DNA of 64,000 nt from Zizania palustris (GCA_019279435.1 JAAALK010000086.1:2976001-3040000); one strand, 5' to 3'; shown: positions 20,054-32,156, numbered from the stretch's first letter. Made by a program: numbers and translations. Notes: generated by a model not told the origin, from the sequence alone.

Positions 20054-20295
20054 TGTTGACACCCAAATTTGGCATTAATGGTTAGAATTGTCAAAATATC
20101 AATTTTTGGTAATATGGGATGAAAATATGCCTTTCTTGGCATAGGCCGGTCCAACCGTCCATGTAGGCCCGGTTAGACCGGCCCAATGGGTCCGGTCGGA
20201 CCGGCCCAAGTCCGAAAATTAGAGATAGAATTGGTTTCGAGCTATTTTGAGCTCTAATTAAATCTTAACTGCTTTTTGGCCGAATCCTACTCGGA
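20054..20295 (+). mobile_element. Tat-type LTR fragment (5' end only)
   Basis: It begins TGTTGACACCC, then carries TTGGCATTAATGGTTAGAA and TGTCAAAATATCAATTTT, the signature of the Tat LTR start. Next comes a GGTC/GACC palindrome cluster (20145-20210) unlike the CTTCGG words of Tat-1. About 240 bp remain before Cop-0 sequence. Confidence 0.75.
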
Positions 20296-20859
20296 GTAGG
20301 TGTGCTTTAAGTGTTACTAGCAGATTCCAGTAAAACTCAGGTTGATAGGGGCGAAGGACCGATCTTTCGATGAGATGAGATAAGTTCATTTTGTGGAGGT
20401 TGAACTTGATGATCCGACTACAATGTGCAATGTACGTTGCACCAATGCAATCGCTTGGAAAATCTCCTAGAGGTTACCGATCATGCGGATGCTCGATCAG
20501 CCTAACCACGAGAGTCTTAATCCCTTCCTAAAAGTATCCTAAAAGTATCCTCAAGTATCCTCAAGTACCACGAGAGTCTACTGATGCTAGCTTTCAGACC
20601 GATAAGGATGATTCTCAATTGCAGTATGCATTTGTGTTTTGTGTAAATGGAGGCGCAGTGAGCTGGATGAGTTCCAAGCAAGAGACGGTGGCCGAATCTA
20701 CGATAGAAGATGAGTATATCGCAGCTTCACAAGCTACAAAAAAGGTTGTTTAGATCAGAAAGTTTGTTTATAAGTTGGGTGTTATTCCTAGTGCATCCAA
20801 TCCAATGGACCTCTATTGTGACAATAGTAGTGTCATTGTGCAAGCCAAGGAGCCTAGGG
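20296..20859 (+). pseudogene. Cop-0 Ty1/copia RNase H fragment, copy 1
   Basis: Short RT-end homology near 20300-20340 (ALSVTSR-like) is followed by an unrelated-looking stretch, including an 11-bp tandem repeat at 20530-20570. From 20580 the plus strand reads TDASFQTDKDDS, AFVFCVNGGAVSWMSSKQET, DEYIAASQATKK, a TAG, then IRKFVYKLGV and LYCDNSSVIVQAKEP. This is the copia RNase H core with its ADE/DN residues. It duplicates the segment at 43900-44310. It is a remnant with at least one stop. Confidence 0.8.
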
Positions 20860-21484
20860 GTGGCAATGGGGCAGGTTGGGTCCGGGTTGGCCAATACCAG
20901 CCCTGAATCCTCCCTCGCTTGGACCCACCCCGTTTGTCCCTATGGGTTGAAATCATAACCCGAACCAGGACTCGTCGGGTCCCCACGAACCCGTCGGGTC
21001 CTCGCAGACTCGGTGGTTCAGGTACGATCGGCGGTCGATAGGGATGATCTCGAGGTTGCCAATGGTGGTGGAGTGGCTATGACAATAGATCGGACTGGTG
21101 ATAGAGTAGATTGACTTGACAATAGAGTAGATCGAGTAAGTGGTGGAGCATATCTAGTGGAAGGTGGTTGGCGGTGCCTGGAGAGGAATTTGGGACGACG
21201 AGAGGAGGCCGGAGATGCTTGGGCGTGGCTAGGGCACCTGAGGTGGCCGTAGTTTCCCTAGGCTACGGGAAGCGACCGGAGTCCGGAGCAACAGGGGTAA
21301 GTGACTCCGTTCTCCCATCGGTGGGGGGGGGGGGGGCGACGTAAGATGTGGCTTGTTGGAAGCCTTGGTGGAAGAAGAGAAAACGTGCTGCGGTGTGGTG
21401 GAAGAAGGAAGTTGTGGGTGGCTTGTGAAGGGACCCGGTTGGCTGGTTGTGAATGAAAGACATTGGGGCCTTGTGGGTGACCCG
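20860..21484. other. GC-rich insert, possible hAT-type end
   Basis: The copia frame stops at GAGCCTAG and AGGGGTGGCAATGGGGCAGG follows. Many plant hAT elements have ends of the form CAGGGGTGGCAA. The other copia copy continues normally at this point, so this is an insertion or a recombination junction. I could not find a matching right end or an 8-bp duplication. A run of 14 G lies near 21327. Confidence 0.3.
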
Positions 21485-21547
21485 TGGTATTTCTCTTAGT
21501 AAGACTCAGCGTGCTGCGACACCTAATGAGCTAGAGAAAATGAGTGT
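21485..21547 (+). pseudogene. Cop-0 Ty1/copia pol, copy 2, left piece
   Basis: The frame reads SKTQRAATPNELEKMSV, a typical copia RT/RNase H connection. It runs in frame through the AGTGT target and continues at 43820 as ISYPSKIGSIMYAML once Tat-2 is removed. Confidence 0.8.
21543..21547. repeat. Target-site duplication of Tat-2, left copy
   Basis: AGTGT here and AGTGT at 43815-43819 are identical and abut the TGTTGACA and TATCAACA ends of Tat-2. Confidence 0.92.
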
Positions 21548-22887
21548 TGTTGACATGAAAACGTGCCCCTGCACTTGGGTCAGTTCGACGATCCAAAAGT
21601 GTGGGGATACTTAAGGACAAGCCTAAGTGTAACACAACACTGACGTCGCGTTTTGATTACCCTTAATAGTGGCAAGGGGGTGGAGTCGCCAGGTAATTAG
21701 ATCACCTAGAAATAATCCAATTAGCCAAAAAGAAATATATTAAATAAAATAAACCAGCCAGCTGAACAGAGCCTAACTGATTCAAAGTGTATCGTGCGAA
21801 GTATTCACCGAAGGGGTCCTTCAGCGTTTGATGCGAAGTGTTCCGCCGAAGGTAGCCTTCGACGTTCGGATCAATCTGGCCGAAGATAGGCTTCGAACAG
21901 ATCTCTGACGCGAGATCACCTCCGAACAGCACGGTTCAGCGCAAAATCTTTGATACGACAGAAATACTCCAATGCAACGTGCTGGCACGACTTCGTCCGG
22001 CACGAAGTGTAGGCGTGACGAAGCCTGACGCGATGAAGCCTACTGTAGAGCGCTTTGGCATGCGGACCTCACTTGACCGACAACAGCATGATGGATCTGG
22101 CACGGGCAGTCGAAGTAGGGGTTCCCGTCGAAGGGTGTTCTGACAGCCTCCAAAACCAGTCTCCTTGCTTCGGACACCTCCAGCGAAGGGGCTCCGAGTG
22201 TGAAAACCTTCAACAGAATAGAGATCAAGTGCCAATTCGGCCTAGGGACCGAATTTGCCTAGTGTTGCAGTAGGGAAACGAAGATAGCAATTTGTTACGT
22301 AGATTAACGGATACTTCACGGGCGAAGTAACAAGTCGATAGCAACAAGGCAATAGCAATCTGTTATGTAGATTAATGGGTACTTTACGAGAGAAGTAACA
22401 AGTCTTACCACTATTCTAAAGTGGTCGGCGGAGGGCTTCCAAGCAAACCCATGAAGGTTGTGCAGAAAGTAAATAAAAAGTAAATACGGTTCAAAGCTAG
22501 GGCTTTGTGGTTGAAATTTGTTGGGGGGTCTAAAGAACCTGCCTCACCCCTATATTTATAGGGGCTAGTCTTCTTATCTCTAAGGCTAATCTGGTAGGAT
22601 TCAGCCTAATAAAGTTTAGGGATAAAAATAGCCAGAATCAGATTCAAACTATATCCTGAAAACATCCCAAAGTGGGCCTTTGGCAAGGCCTGCCGAAGCC
22701 TGCTCCTCGGGCCGAAGCTTCGGCGAGGCAGGCCTCTAGAGGGCCTTCGGGCTGAAGGTAGCAGGCCATTAAAAGGCCTTCGAAGCCAACTGTTCGATGG
22801 GCCTTCATCCCTGCAAGGCTTCGACCTGATCCAGGAATTGTGTATTTTGACAATCTTCACCATTAATGCCATTTTTTGCTATCGACA
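21548..22887 (-). mobile_element. 3' LTR of Tat-2 (1340 bp)
   Basis: On the minus strand it begins TGTCGATAG at 22887 and ends TGTCAACA at 21548. TATA box at 22553-22560. It keeps both U5 tandem units (22280-22400). Confidence 0.92.
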
Positions 22888-22974
22888 CATGCCCCCTCCC
22901 TTTTAGTGAACTAAGTGAACTAAAAGCATAATGGGCTAAGGACGATACCGTCCATATTGGCCTTTTGACCCTTT

Positions 22975-24345
22975 CAAGCGCTTTGCCACACACTTGGGAA
23001 GTATTTTTTCAAATACCTGCCATTCAAAGCCCTTCGAAACCGCTTTCCTTATAGAGATTCTAACATGTATGCATTACTTGGAGCGGTTTCGATTATTTTA
23101 AAAGGGCCTTCCCAACTAGGTGACCATTTACCAAATTTGGGGCTCTTAGTGCCTAAGGGCAAAATCGTCTTTCAAACCAAGTCATCAACTTGAAACGACT
23201 TTGGCTTAACTTTTTATTGTAGGCTCTAGCTATTCTTCTCTTGTCTTTCTCTATAGCTTCTAAAGGCCTCAACCTCTTATTGGTCACTTCTTCTAAATTG
23301 TATTTTAAAAGAGTTTCATACTCATCGACCGATAAACCACCTTGCTTAAGAAATCTTAAAGAGCCAAGATCCACCTCTACGGGTAGAATGGCTTCTTGCC
23401 CATATACTAACTCATATGGACTAACTTTGGTAGCACCGTGCTTTGCAACTCTACAAGCCGAACCTCTTATCGGTCACTTCTTCTAAATTATCCTTCAAAA
23501 GAGTTTTATATTCATCGACCGATAAGCCATCTTGTTTAAGAAATCTTAAAGATCCAAGATCCACCTCTATTGGTAGAACGTCTTCTTGTCCATATACTAA
23601 ATCATAGTGACTAACTTTGGTAGCACTGTGCTTTGCGACTCTATAAGCCCACAATGCTTCAGAAAGCACTTCATGTCACCTTTTATGAAACTCTTCAATT
23701 TTCTTTTTATTGAGTTTAATCACAGTTTTATTACTGGACTCGGTATGACCATTGGCGTGAGCATAGTATGGTGAAGAGTTTATCAACCTAATACCATGAA
23801 ATTCGGCAAAGTTTCTCACTTCTTTATCAACAAATGACGTACCATGATCTGTAGTGAGAGTTTGGGGAATACCAAATCTATGTATAATGTGCTTCGAGAT
23901 AAAATCAGTTACCTCATTGTGAGTCATATTCTTAAGAGGCACGACATTGGTCCATTTGGTGAAGTAGTCCGTTGCCATCAGCACGAACCGATGCCCTTTT
24001 GAAGAGGGAGGATGAATTTGGCCGATGAAGTCTAAACCCCAACCTCGGAACGACCATGGCTTGATAATAGGATTAAGTAGCGATGCATGAGCTAACTAAA
24101 TATTACCAAACCTTTGACATGCTTCACACCCTCTATAGTATTTAAAGCAATCCTCGGTCATAGTCGGCCAGTAGAAACCTGCTCTTTTGAGCATCCAACT
24201 CATTTTCTGGGCCGACTGATGAGTGCCACAAAGCGCCTCATGGACTTCTCCTGTAACTACTTTGGATTGATCAGCATAAAAGCATTTTAAAAGTACTCCA
24301 TCAATAGTTTGGCGGTATAATACATCATCTAGCAACACAAATTTA
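22975..24345 (-). pseudogene. Tat-2 integrase with internal duplication
   Basis: Zinc finger at 24338-24096: HEALCGTHQSAQKMSWML, then YYRGCEACQRFGN with the two Cys. Core from 23984: MATDYFTKW (Asp about 23967-23969), TTDHGTSF and HTESSNK carry the D, D, E residues. Downstream, a 64-codon block (SEALWAYRVAKH to DNLEEVTDKR) occurs twice in tandem (23652-23461 and 23460-23269) at roughly 85-90 percent identity. The tail ends with FRRALNGRYLKKYFPS. Frameshifts near 24060-24000 and 23670 and a stop in the tail show it is dead. Confidence 0.87.
23269..23652. repeat. 192-bp tandem duplication inside Tat-2 integrase
   Basis: The two copies start with AACCTCTTAT at 23269 and 23461. A multiple of three (64 codons) separates them. 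They differ at about one base in eight to ten. Confidence 0.85.
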
Positions 24346-24416
24346 AACGCTCATCGCCGAACTTTCCGATCAACCCTTTGATCGGTATTTCTTAAATACT
24401 AGATGATTGGAATTCT

Positions 24417-25660
24417 TCAATTATCCTTATGGACATCCGGAGGGTTTGCTGACTCCTTTCCTAGAGTAATGTCTATATTTCTAACTTCAGAGTACCCCCC
24501 GGGCCTTTCCTGCTTCTGCTGAAGGCTAGCTGGATCGGTCGTGCAGAGCCCATCAGAATGGAACCTTTCGTCGGAGCGGTCCAACGTGTGAGGGCCTCCG
24601 TCGTCCAGAGAGCTTCGACATGAGGGCTCCGGTGTGCAGGGCCCTTCGGTGGATGAAGGGCTCCAGCACGAGGGTTCCAGCACGCAACACCCTCCGGTGG
24701 CCGGATGGTCCGGTGGACCTTGCATCTGCACAAAGTTTCTAGCTTCGGTAGTGAGACCAAGCACTGGTTTTTCTTGCACAGAAAATTTTCCTCTCTTGAC
24801 TTGATAGCCAGATTCTTGCTGAGCCAAATCATTTGCAATTGAGTTGGCCTCTCTTGACATGTGAGAAATTTTGAAGTCGTCAAAAGTTGCAATTATGTCT
24901 AAACATTTATCCAAGTAACTATTTAACAAGCCATTAAAACATTGAGCACTTTTAGCTACTTGTTGTACTACTAACAGAGAATCACATGTGCATGAACATG
25001 TTTGGCACCTATGGATTCTAGCAAATCAAGTCCTAGCAATAAATCTTTATATTCAGCTTGGTTATTAGTAGAAGGAAATTCTAAATTGGTCGATGTTTCG
25101 AAGGGCATGCCGCTAGGTGATATGAAAACTACCTCGATACCTTGGCCATTCTTATAAGATGAACCATCAAAATAAAGTTTTTCACGACACTACTTCAACC
25201 AGAGCAATATCATTACTCCAATTGACATCTACGTGGTGGTCAACTATAAAATTAGCGACAATTTGGACTTCATAGCTCTTAATGGTTCATAAGCCAAATC
25301 GTATTCAACTAAAGCGTAAGCCCACTTTCTTATTCTTCCACTTAGAATTGACTTTTTCAACATGTATTTTATGGCATCGGTTTGGCAAAAGACAATACAT
25401 GTGCTAGGAAGAAGATAGTAACGCATTTTGGTACATGCGTAATAAAGTGATAAACACAAATGCTCCAAAAACACGTACCTGGTTTCGGCATCCAGTAGGC
25501 GGTGGATCAAGAATGTGATGATGTACTCTTTCCCCTCCACCTCCTGGGTTAGCACGGCTCCTATCACACTATCCTCTGCAATGATGTATAGCCGAAATAC
25601 GATTCCGGCTTTTGGTGCTCTCAGCACGGGTGGTGATGACAAGCACTCTTTGATTTTTTC
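24417..25660 (-). pseudogene. Tat-2 double RNase H and spacer
   Basis: The minus strand from 25642 encodes FRLYIIAEDSVIGAVLTQEV and YYACTKMRYYLLPS, the RT-linked RNase H. The second RNase H at about 25200-24800 is split by small shifts but keeps the NNQAEYKDLLLGL, SLLVVQQV-like and SIANDLAQQ segments. The spacer 24750-24440 is rich in CTTCGG/CCGAAG words, like its Tat-1 counterpart. Not functional as read. Confidence 0.8.
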
Positions 25661-26564
25661 AAAGGCGCTTTGCTGACTTGCCCCCCATGTGAACTCGACT
25701 TCATTTTTAGCCGGAGTATAGGGACAAAAGCATCGATCTTGCCAAACAAGTTAGATATAAAGTGACGTAAATAATTCATCTTGCCTAGCAACTTTTGCAC
25801 ATCTCTTTTGCATGTCGGTGCTGCAAAGTTTCTAATCTTTTCAAGCCTCTTACGATCAATTTCGATACCCCTCTCATGAATCATAAATCCTAAGAACTTG
25901 CATGCTGACACGCCAAAAACACATTTGAGCGGGTTTATTTTTAAGCCATACTGACGCATACTATCAAAAACAACTCTCAAATCGGCTAGGTGGTTTCCCA
26001 TACCGTCCGATTTGACAACAATGTCATCTATGTAGACTTCTCACATAACTCCTAGCAAGTCATGAAAGATTAAGTTCATAGCACGTTGATATGCGGCGTC
26101 AGCATTCTTTAAACCAAAAGTCATAATGACCCACTCAAACAAGCCTACAAAGCTAGGGCATCGAAAGACTATCTTGAAGCAACGTTGATCAACATGTCGG
26201 CTATCGGCATGGGATATTCGTCCTTCGGAGTGGCCATGTTCAGATCCCTAAAATCAATACAAACTCATATTTTGGCGCTCCCTTTCTTCTCTATGGGCAC
26301 AATGTTAGTGACCCATTCAGCATGCCTGCATGGCCTCATAAACTCAGCTTTTAGTAATTGTTCTATCTCCTCTTTAACTCGTTCATAGATGGCCAAATTA
26401 AAGCGACGAGGTGGCTTTTTATAACGCCTAAACCTGGGTTTAATGGGCAACTGATGCTTCACGAGCTCGCGGCTTAACCCGAGCATCTCGCTATACTCCA
26501 ATGCGAAACAATCAACGTATGACCGAAGCAACTTTATTACTTCGGCCTTTTCACCAGCTTACAA
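25661..26564 (-). pseudogene. Tat-2 reverse transcriptase
   Basis: From 26531 the minus strand reads YVDCFALEYSEMLGLSRELV, PIKPRFRRYKKPPRRFN, HAEWVTNIVPIEKKG, then after a stop VCIDFRDLNMATPKDEYPMP. The palm motif YIDDIVVKSDGMGNH is intact (YIDD codons 26023-26034), and ECVFGV-like and GKMNYLRHFI follow. Stops and shifts at about 26450-26040 break the fingers/palm link. The first codons continue directly from the protease linker at 38562 once SIRE-1 is removed. Confidence 0.85.
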
Positions 26565-26569
26565 ATTTT
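26565..26569. repeat. Target-site duplication of SIRE-1, left copy
   Basis: ATTTT here and ATTTT at 38557-38561 flank the SIRE-1 LTR ends exactly. Confidence 0.9.
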
Positions 26570-28878
26570 TGAGGAGCCATGCTGAAGAGTGTGGGCCTCA
26601 TGGCTCCAGATGTGATGAGTCGTTGTCAACGGTAGTCAAAGAGGACAGAAAAGAGGAGAAGACCTGCTGTGTCTGGACCGCGTGTGACTCAGGTACACGG
26701 GCAGCGAGCGACTGTCGGGCAGAGGGGCCGTGAAGTCGGGCTAGCCCAATCCGGGTATATGGGCTAGGAGCAGCCGAGGATCCACTGGGCTGTTGACCAA
26801 GATTGACTGAGGTACACGGGCGGCGAGTGATTGCCGAGTTGAGAGAGCTGCGAAATTAGGCCGGCCCAATCCGGGTACCTAGTGCAAAGTCGGTGGACGC
26901 TTTGTCAGTTTCGGCGCAAAACTAACAACCGCTGATCTTGTATCGGACTGTTCAGAGACAAAGCCGTAGTCGCTACGAAAGCTCCGCCTCCGGATAAGTC
27001 ATCTATAAATAGGAGTTTACTATTTTGTACTTAGGCCCACAGTCAGTCAGTCGAGTCTGTAAAAATATCCTAAGGGCAGTTTTATCTTTTCCTTTTATTT
27101 CAGCGTCTATAAAAACCCTAAGGGTCTTTTGGTATTTTCCTAGTCTATTGGGCTGCCTATAAATTGGGCCCTAATCCCTAGGGTTAGGGTTAACTCACTT
27201 TAATTAAAAAAATCAGAGTTCACTTTCCCCACATTTTTGTTCCTGTTCCTGTGAGTGTCGCTGCCTCTGTCTTCATTGCGCTCACACCGAGAGATCGCCT
27301 CAATAGGTTTTATTCGCTGTTTGATTTTAGCCATAAGTTCTCATTGCGAATGAAGTGAATCGATTGCATCGTTTTTGCACGCCTATCCTATTCTTCTACG
27401 TGCGATTTTTGGCTACCGGCGAATTTTTCCTTGCTGTTTTATTTGTTCCAAGTTTTTGTTTGTGTGTTCAGGAATCTTTGGTACTTGCTGTTGATTTTTA
27501 ATCTATTCTCTGTAGCACAACAGAGTTCATAGGTTCTTGAGTGGCTGACATGGCCTAAGCATAGGTCTTCAGTTTTTTTATTGTCTTGGCTGAAGTTTGC
27601 ATGCTAGCTAGCTGTGCCTATCGGTTCTTGCACCATGAAAAAAAACAGCACCAGCTGCCTTGTTGCTTGCGGGCTGAAGCTAGTGGATGCATAGCCTGTG
27701 ACACAACATCAAAGAGGATTAGCTAGCTGCAGAAGCTAGCTCTTGCGTGTGTCTGTACTGCACGGTGATCGAAGCGAGTATAGCAGTTCTGCACTGCAGA
27801 CAATACATGCTATTAAATACTGCGCAAACGAGAAGCTTCTGCCACGAAATTATTTTTATTGCACAGTGTTTCTAGGCAGCGTCTCGAGTGAATTTTTTAA
27901 TGCTTTGCAAAGGCTTCGATCGGAACGTTGTAGAATCCTGTCAGTGCATAGCGTACGAAGCTATTCTGATTTTGTGAAAGGTTTCGAAGTACAGGATTCG
28001 CTGTTTCATTAATCTGTTTTTTTGTGCGGAGTCATCCTTCGAAACGAAGTAGGACTTCGCTAGTCTGCAAACTTTGCAGCAGCTGTTTCCTTCGAATTGT
28101 TTTCTGGATTGCTTCGGACCTCAGTTTCGCAGAGCCTACTTTGTTTTGAAGTATTCCTCGGTTTGAAGCTCAAGTCTCATTCTGCCTTCGCTGTTGTATT
28201 TGAAGCCTGCACGTTGGCTACAATCCAGCTTTTCCGAAGTATGCTCTAACAGAGGTATCACTTTCCGAAGCTATTGCGTGGGTCCCACATTGCGTTGTCC
28301 TTGTCCTAGCGTTCAGAATTTCGAAGTTCTTTTTTCAGAAGATAGGCACCGTAGCTTTTGTTTTCAAAGTTTCTTCATTGATAGCCTTCAGAGTCTTTGC
28401 TTGTTGTTCCAAATATTTCATCTGTTCTATTTCGGAGCTACTTCGATCTGAAGTAGGCTTCGAATTTTGGTAGGCTTCGGCATCTACACACTTCGCTCAA
28501 CTACTGAAGCAGGCTTCGACACTGCATACCTCGAAGCAGGCTTCGTCAAGTACCGAACAGGAGACAAATTTTGAACAGTAACTTCTCATCTCGTTTTACG
28601 TGCACTTAGATCAATTGTTGTGATGACTTATTTCTGTGAAGTCTTATCTGCCATGTTTTGAATGCTTTGTTAAATCTGCCTATTAGCACTGTGTTGGTGT
28701 CTTTTCGTTTAGGACACCGGTTGTTGTTAGGCTAGATCCTTTGAGGATCTGTTGATCTGTTTCACCTTTCTTTGCTTAGTCTGTTGAGGTGCATTGGGCA
28801 TTGGGATCAGGCCATTGATTCGAAAGAATTTTTTAGGCGCCCATTCACCCCCCTTTGGTAGCTACTTTCGGTCCTACA
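26570..28878 (+). mobile_element. 5' LTR of SIRE-1 (2309 bp)
   Basis: It begins TGAGGAGCCATG and ends GGTCCTACA. A telo-box-like CCCTAGGGTTAGGG lies near 27176. The region 27900-28560 is rich in TTCGAAG and CTTCGA words. The short open frames inside are mirrored in the 3' LTR and are not genes. Confidence 0.93.
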
Positions 28879-28880
28879 AG

Positions 28881-28892
28881 TGGTATTAGAGC
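28881..28892 (+). promoter_or_regulatory. Primer-binding site of SIRE-1 (initiator tRNA-Met)
   Basis: TGGTATTAGAGC, two bases after the LTR, differs by one base from the standard TGGTATCAGAGC. Confidence 0.85.
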
Positions 28893-28937
28893 CTGGTTAG
28901 GGTTTTTCCATACCTTAACCGGTTCTAAAACCTAGTA

Positions 28938-30935
28938 GTGATCATGACGTCTCCTACAAAGGTCCCGTCCTTGGAAGCTTATGGCTATAATTATTGGAAG
29001 ACTCGCATGCGAGCCTATCTCTTGAGCCAAAGCTCGGACATCTGGGACATTTGTGTTCATGCTACTTTTGTCATATTGCCAGTTGCTGAGCGTGATTCTC
29101 CTGGTATTATCGCCCAGCATCTGAACAATAACAAAGCTATGAACATTTTGTTTTCTAGTTTAGGTCCCACTAAATTTGAGCGTGTGAGCCATCTCACCAC
29201 TGCAAGAGAGATCTGGGCTACCCTTCAGGCACACCATGAGGGGACAGCTCAGGTCAAGGCTTGGCTCTATCAGACCTACCGGCGTGAATATGAGAACTTC
29301 ACACAAAAGCCGGGTGAATCTGTTGAAGCGTTGTTTGGTCATTTTCAATCGATCATAAACAAGCTTCGGGACAACAAGGCCGAGGGTGTTCAGTTAGTCT
29401 AAGATCATGAGCAGGCGCTCAAGGTTCTCCATAACTTGGACCCTATGATTTGGGAGATCAAGGTATCCTCTATCATTGAGAGCACTTCTTATGATACCTT
29501 GACCATTTCTAAGTTGTTTAGCAAGCTGAAGGCCACTGAGGTTGATACCCAGTTGAGATCAAATCTCACTGGCTCTGGATCAAAGTCTCTGGCCCTTGCT
29601 ACACCTTCTGTTGATCCCTCTTCTATGAGCTGTGCTGGGTTCTCTTTGATGTCTATCACTGAGGACCAGCTTGAGTCTTTGGGAGATGATGACCTGTGTC
29701 TTTTTAACAACCGGGTGCGTCGTGTTTATGACAAAAGAATGTTCAAGAGACACGGCACGAAAGCCGGGTGCTTTGAGTGTGGTGACCCAGGACACTTCAT
29801 CGCCGACTGCCCCAAGCGCAATAACCACAAGAAGAGCACCGGTGGTGGCTTCCACGACTCCGGCAAGCACGACAACTCCTCCTTCAACAAGGGCAAGCCA
29901 AAGACCAGATTCTTCAGAAAGGCCTTGAAGGACAACCGGCGTGAGAATAAGAAGCGCGACAAGGCCTTCTTCGTCGAGATGGAGAAGAGCTACTCCAAGC
30001 GGTCTACGTCTTCTTCCTCTTCATCGAGCTCAAGCGATGAGGAGATCGTCATCAAGAAGGGGAAGGACAAGGACGATCCAGTGGGCCTTTGCTTCATGGC
30101 CTTCGGGGATAGACCGAAGAGCCACTCACATCAGTGTCGAAGATCCCGCATGAGCTTCTGCTCAATGGCTCTTGGGGATAAAGAAGAGAAGGGCTCCTCC
30201 GATGAATCTGACGATGACGACAACAAAATGGTATCATCTTATGAACGTGAAATCGTTGATTTACTTGAAAGCAATCGTCAGGAGTTAAAATATCGGGAAA
30301 AACTGCTTAGAGGGGCTAAGAAGAGGATAGATGAATTAGAGAGTGAACTTGCCATGGCCAACGACAGAATTGAGAGTCTCTCTTCTTCCCCTTGCTTGGG
30401 TAATAGCAGTGAGTGCCCAAAGTGTGAGGTGCTTCTGTGTGACCTGTCGACTCTGAAGTTCAGGTACACAGAAAGGGTCGATGATCGGGACGCTTTGGCC
30501 ACTGAGCTTGAAAGCGCTCAGCTGGAGCTGAAAGATGCTCATGCCACTGTCGTCGTGCCCTGTGCTGATTGCCCATCCCATCTAGCCAGTCTAGCTGAGC
30601 TAAAAGACAAGGGTGATGAGCATTTGAGGGAATTGGAGAGAGTTAGAACTGAGTTGGGGCAGGCTAGGCTAGAGCTTGAGACACTGTCAGTTCCACCCAC
30701 TGTCTGTGAGAACTGCTTGTCTCTTAGATTAGAGTTGATTAAGCTGAAAGCCGAGAAGTCTGTCCAAGTAGATAAAGAGTGTGAGACCTGCTTGTCTCAG
30801 GTGGAGGTACTAGCTTCCTTGAGAGAGGAGCTAGCTGATGCCCAGAATGAAAACTTTTACCTCCGTTCAATCCTGAGTTGGATCAGTGCCAGAGATCCAC
30901 AGCTCGGCATGATGATTCAGCAGTTTAAGAGGTAG
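28938..30935 (+). pseudogene. SIRE-1 gag
   Basis: It starts MTSPTKVPSLEAYGYNYWKT, the copia gag N-terminus. The gag core follows (SSLGPTKFERVSHLTTAREI, then TQKPGESVEALFGHFQS). One in-frame TAA at 29400-29402 interrupts an otherwise single frame to 30935. A CCHC zinc knuckle is at 29769-29810 (CFECGDPGHFIADC). Next come a Ser-rich acidic stretch (30006-30060) and a long coiled coil with Cys-pair repeats (ECPKC, CENC, CETC) up to 30935. This extended gag is typical of SIRE/Maximus. The stop at 30933-30935 is also premature: the frame carries on to about 31190. Confidence 0.88.
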
Positions 30936-31700
30936 GATGGGTTAGGGGTAGGATACACCTACACCAAGGCTGACTTTGAGAGTGCCATTAGTCGGGCAGT
31001 GGAGTGGAGTAAAATGACTCCTGAGTAGAGATACCCCAAGACTCACTCCACTGAGTCTTTCCAGGCTAGTCAGCCCAAGGATGGAGTGATCCAAGAACAG
31101 CCCAAAGCTCCACCCAAGAAGCCCATCTGGGTTCCAAAGCCCAAACACCTCTACACTTCTCTTGACTCTCTTCCTGGACCCTCTCAACCCAAGAAGACTA
31201 CACAAACACCACTAAGCCCAATAACCCCAAGCCTCAACCACATCCCAAGAAGCCTACCTATCATTGTGAGTACTGTCAGAGAGATGGGCATATTGCGGAG
31301 TTTTTCTTCAGGAGGAAGCGGGTTGAGAGAGCAGAGAGAGCTCGTGGTGGCCAGGAGCAGTTCTACCAGCAGAGTGGTAGACTGAGAGTTCCTCGATGCG
31401 GGGAGAGGCTGGAGGCCAGGCCGCGTCGTGTAGGTGGTGGTAGAGGAGACGACTTTCATGCCCATGCTCCAGATAGTGGTGTTCGCTCCGGCAGAGCTCC
31501 AGGCCATTTTGGTCATGGTCCTGGACCTCGTGGCTGAGGCTTTAGGCAGAACCGAGGACCGCACTTTGAGCCGCGTGTTGGTCCGAACTCTTATGATGAT
31601 TTCTGCTTTCCGTCTTTTGAGCAGATGGCTGGACACTGGTTTAGCTCTTTTGCTAAACCAGGTGCCAGACCATTTGCTCCCCCTTACAACCACTGATTAT
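30936..31700 (+). pseudogene. SIRE-1 gag C-terminus with second zinc finger
   Basis: After TAG 30933 the gag frame continues (YTYTKADFESAISRAVEWSK, TAG at about 31026, then PKKPIWVPKPKHL). After a frameshift near 31200 a second zinc-finger-like motif, YHCEYCQRDGHIAEF, lies at about 31257-31300, followed by an Arg/Gly-rich tail. The second finger is a known feature of Opie/SIRE gag. The frames here on both strands are otherwise shadows. Confidence 0.65.
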
Positions 31701-32156
31701 GCAGGATCGGGGACTGGAGCATGTTTGGATCATGGACTCAGGATGCTCTCGCCACATGATGGGACATCACAGATGGTTCTCCAGTCTCACTCCCCCGAGC
31801 TCCAAAGAGTACATCACATTGGCTCAATTCACATCTCTGACCATTTCTCTTTAAAGAACATTGCTTTGGTTGGAAATTGGAACTTCAATTTGATTTCTGT
31901 TTCACAACTTCTTGAGGATGGGTTGGAGATTCGCTTTAAGAAGGGCAATTCTTCTGTGATTGATTCTAGAGGGTCTTTGATTTGCCAGATCTTACCTTTT
32001 GGTAAGGTTTTTCAGATTGACTTTTCTAGTTCTTTTCGCCAATCTCGCTGTTTGATTGCTGGATCCTCCTCTGATCTCTAGAAGTGGCATAGGAGGTGAG
32101 GTTATTTGAGTTTTGATCTGCTAGTCAGGTTGAGCTCTATGGACCTCATATGAGGA
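31700..32156 (+). pseudogene. SIRE-1 protease and pre-integrase linker
   Basis: VWIMDSGCSRHMMGH carries the copia aspartic protease active site (Asp codon 31735-31737). After a frameshift around 31800 the linker reads NWNFNLISVSQLLEDG, then SLICQILPFGKVFQ. TAG at 32079-32081 and further stops separate it from the GAG-pre-integrase zinc region. The protease would cleave the polyprotein; this copy cannot. Confidence 0.78.

Noticed and set aside
21315..21345. Run of G near 21327 as a functional quadruplex
   Set aside because: A single homopolymer run without spaced G-tracts; may also be a sequencing-length artefact.
27170..27200. Telomere-like GGGTTAGGGTTA in SIRE-1 LTRs
   Set aside because: Only about two units, present in both LTRs; a telo-box-type promoter word at most, not an interstitial telomere.
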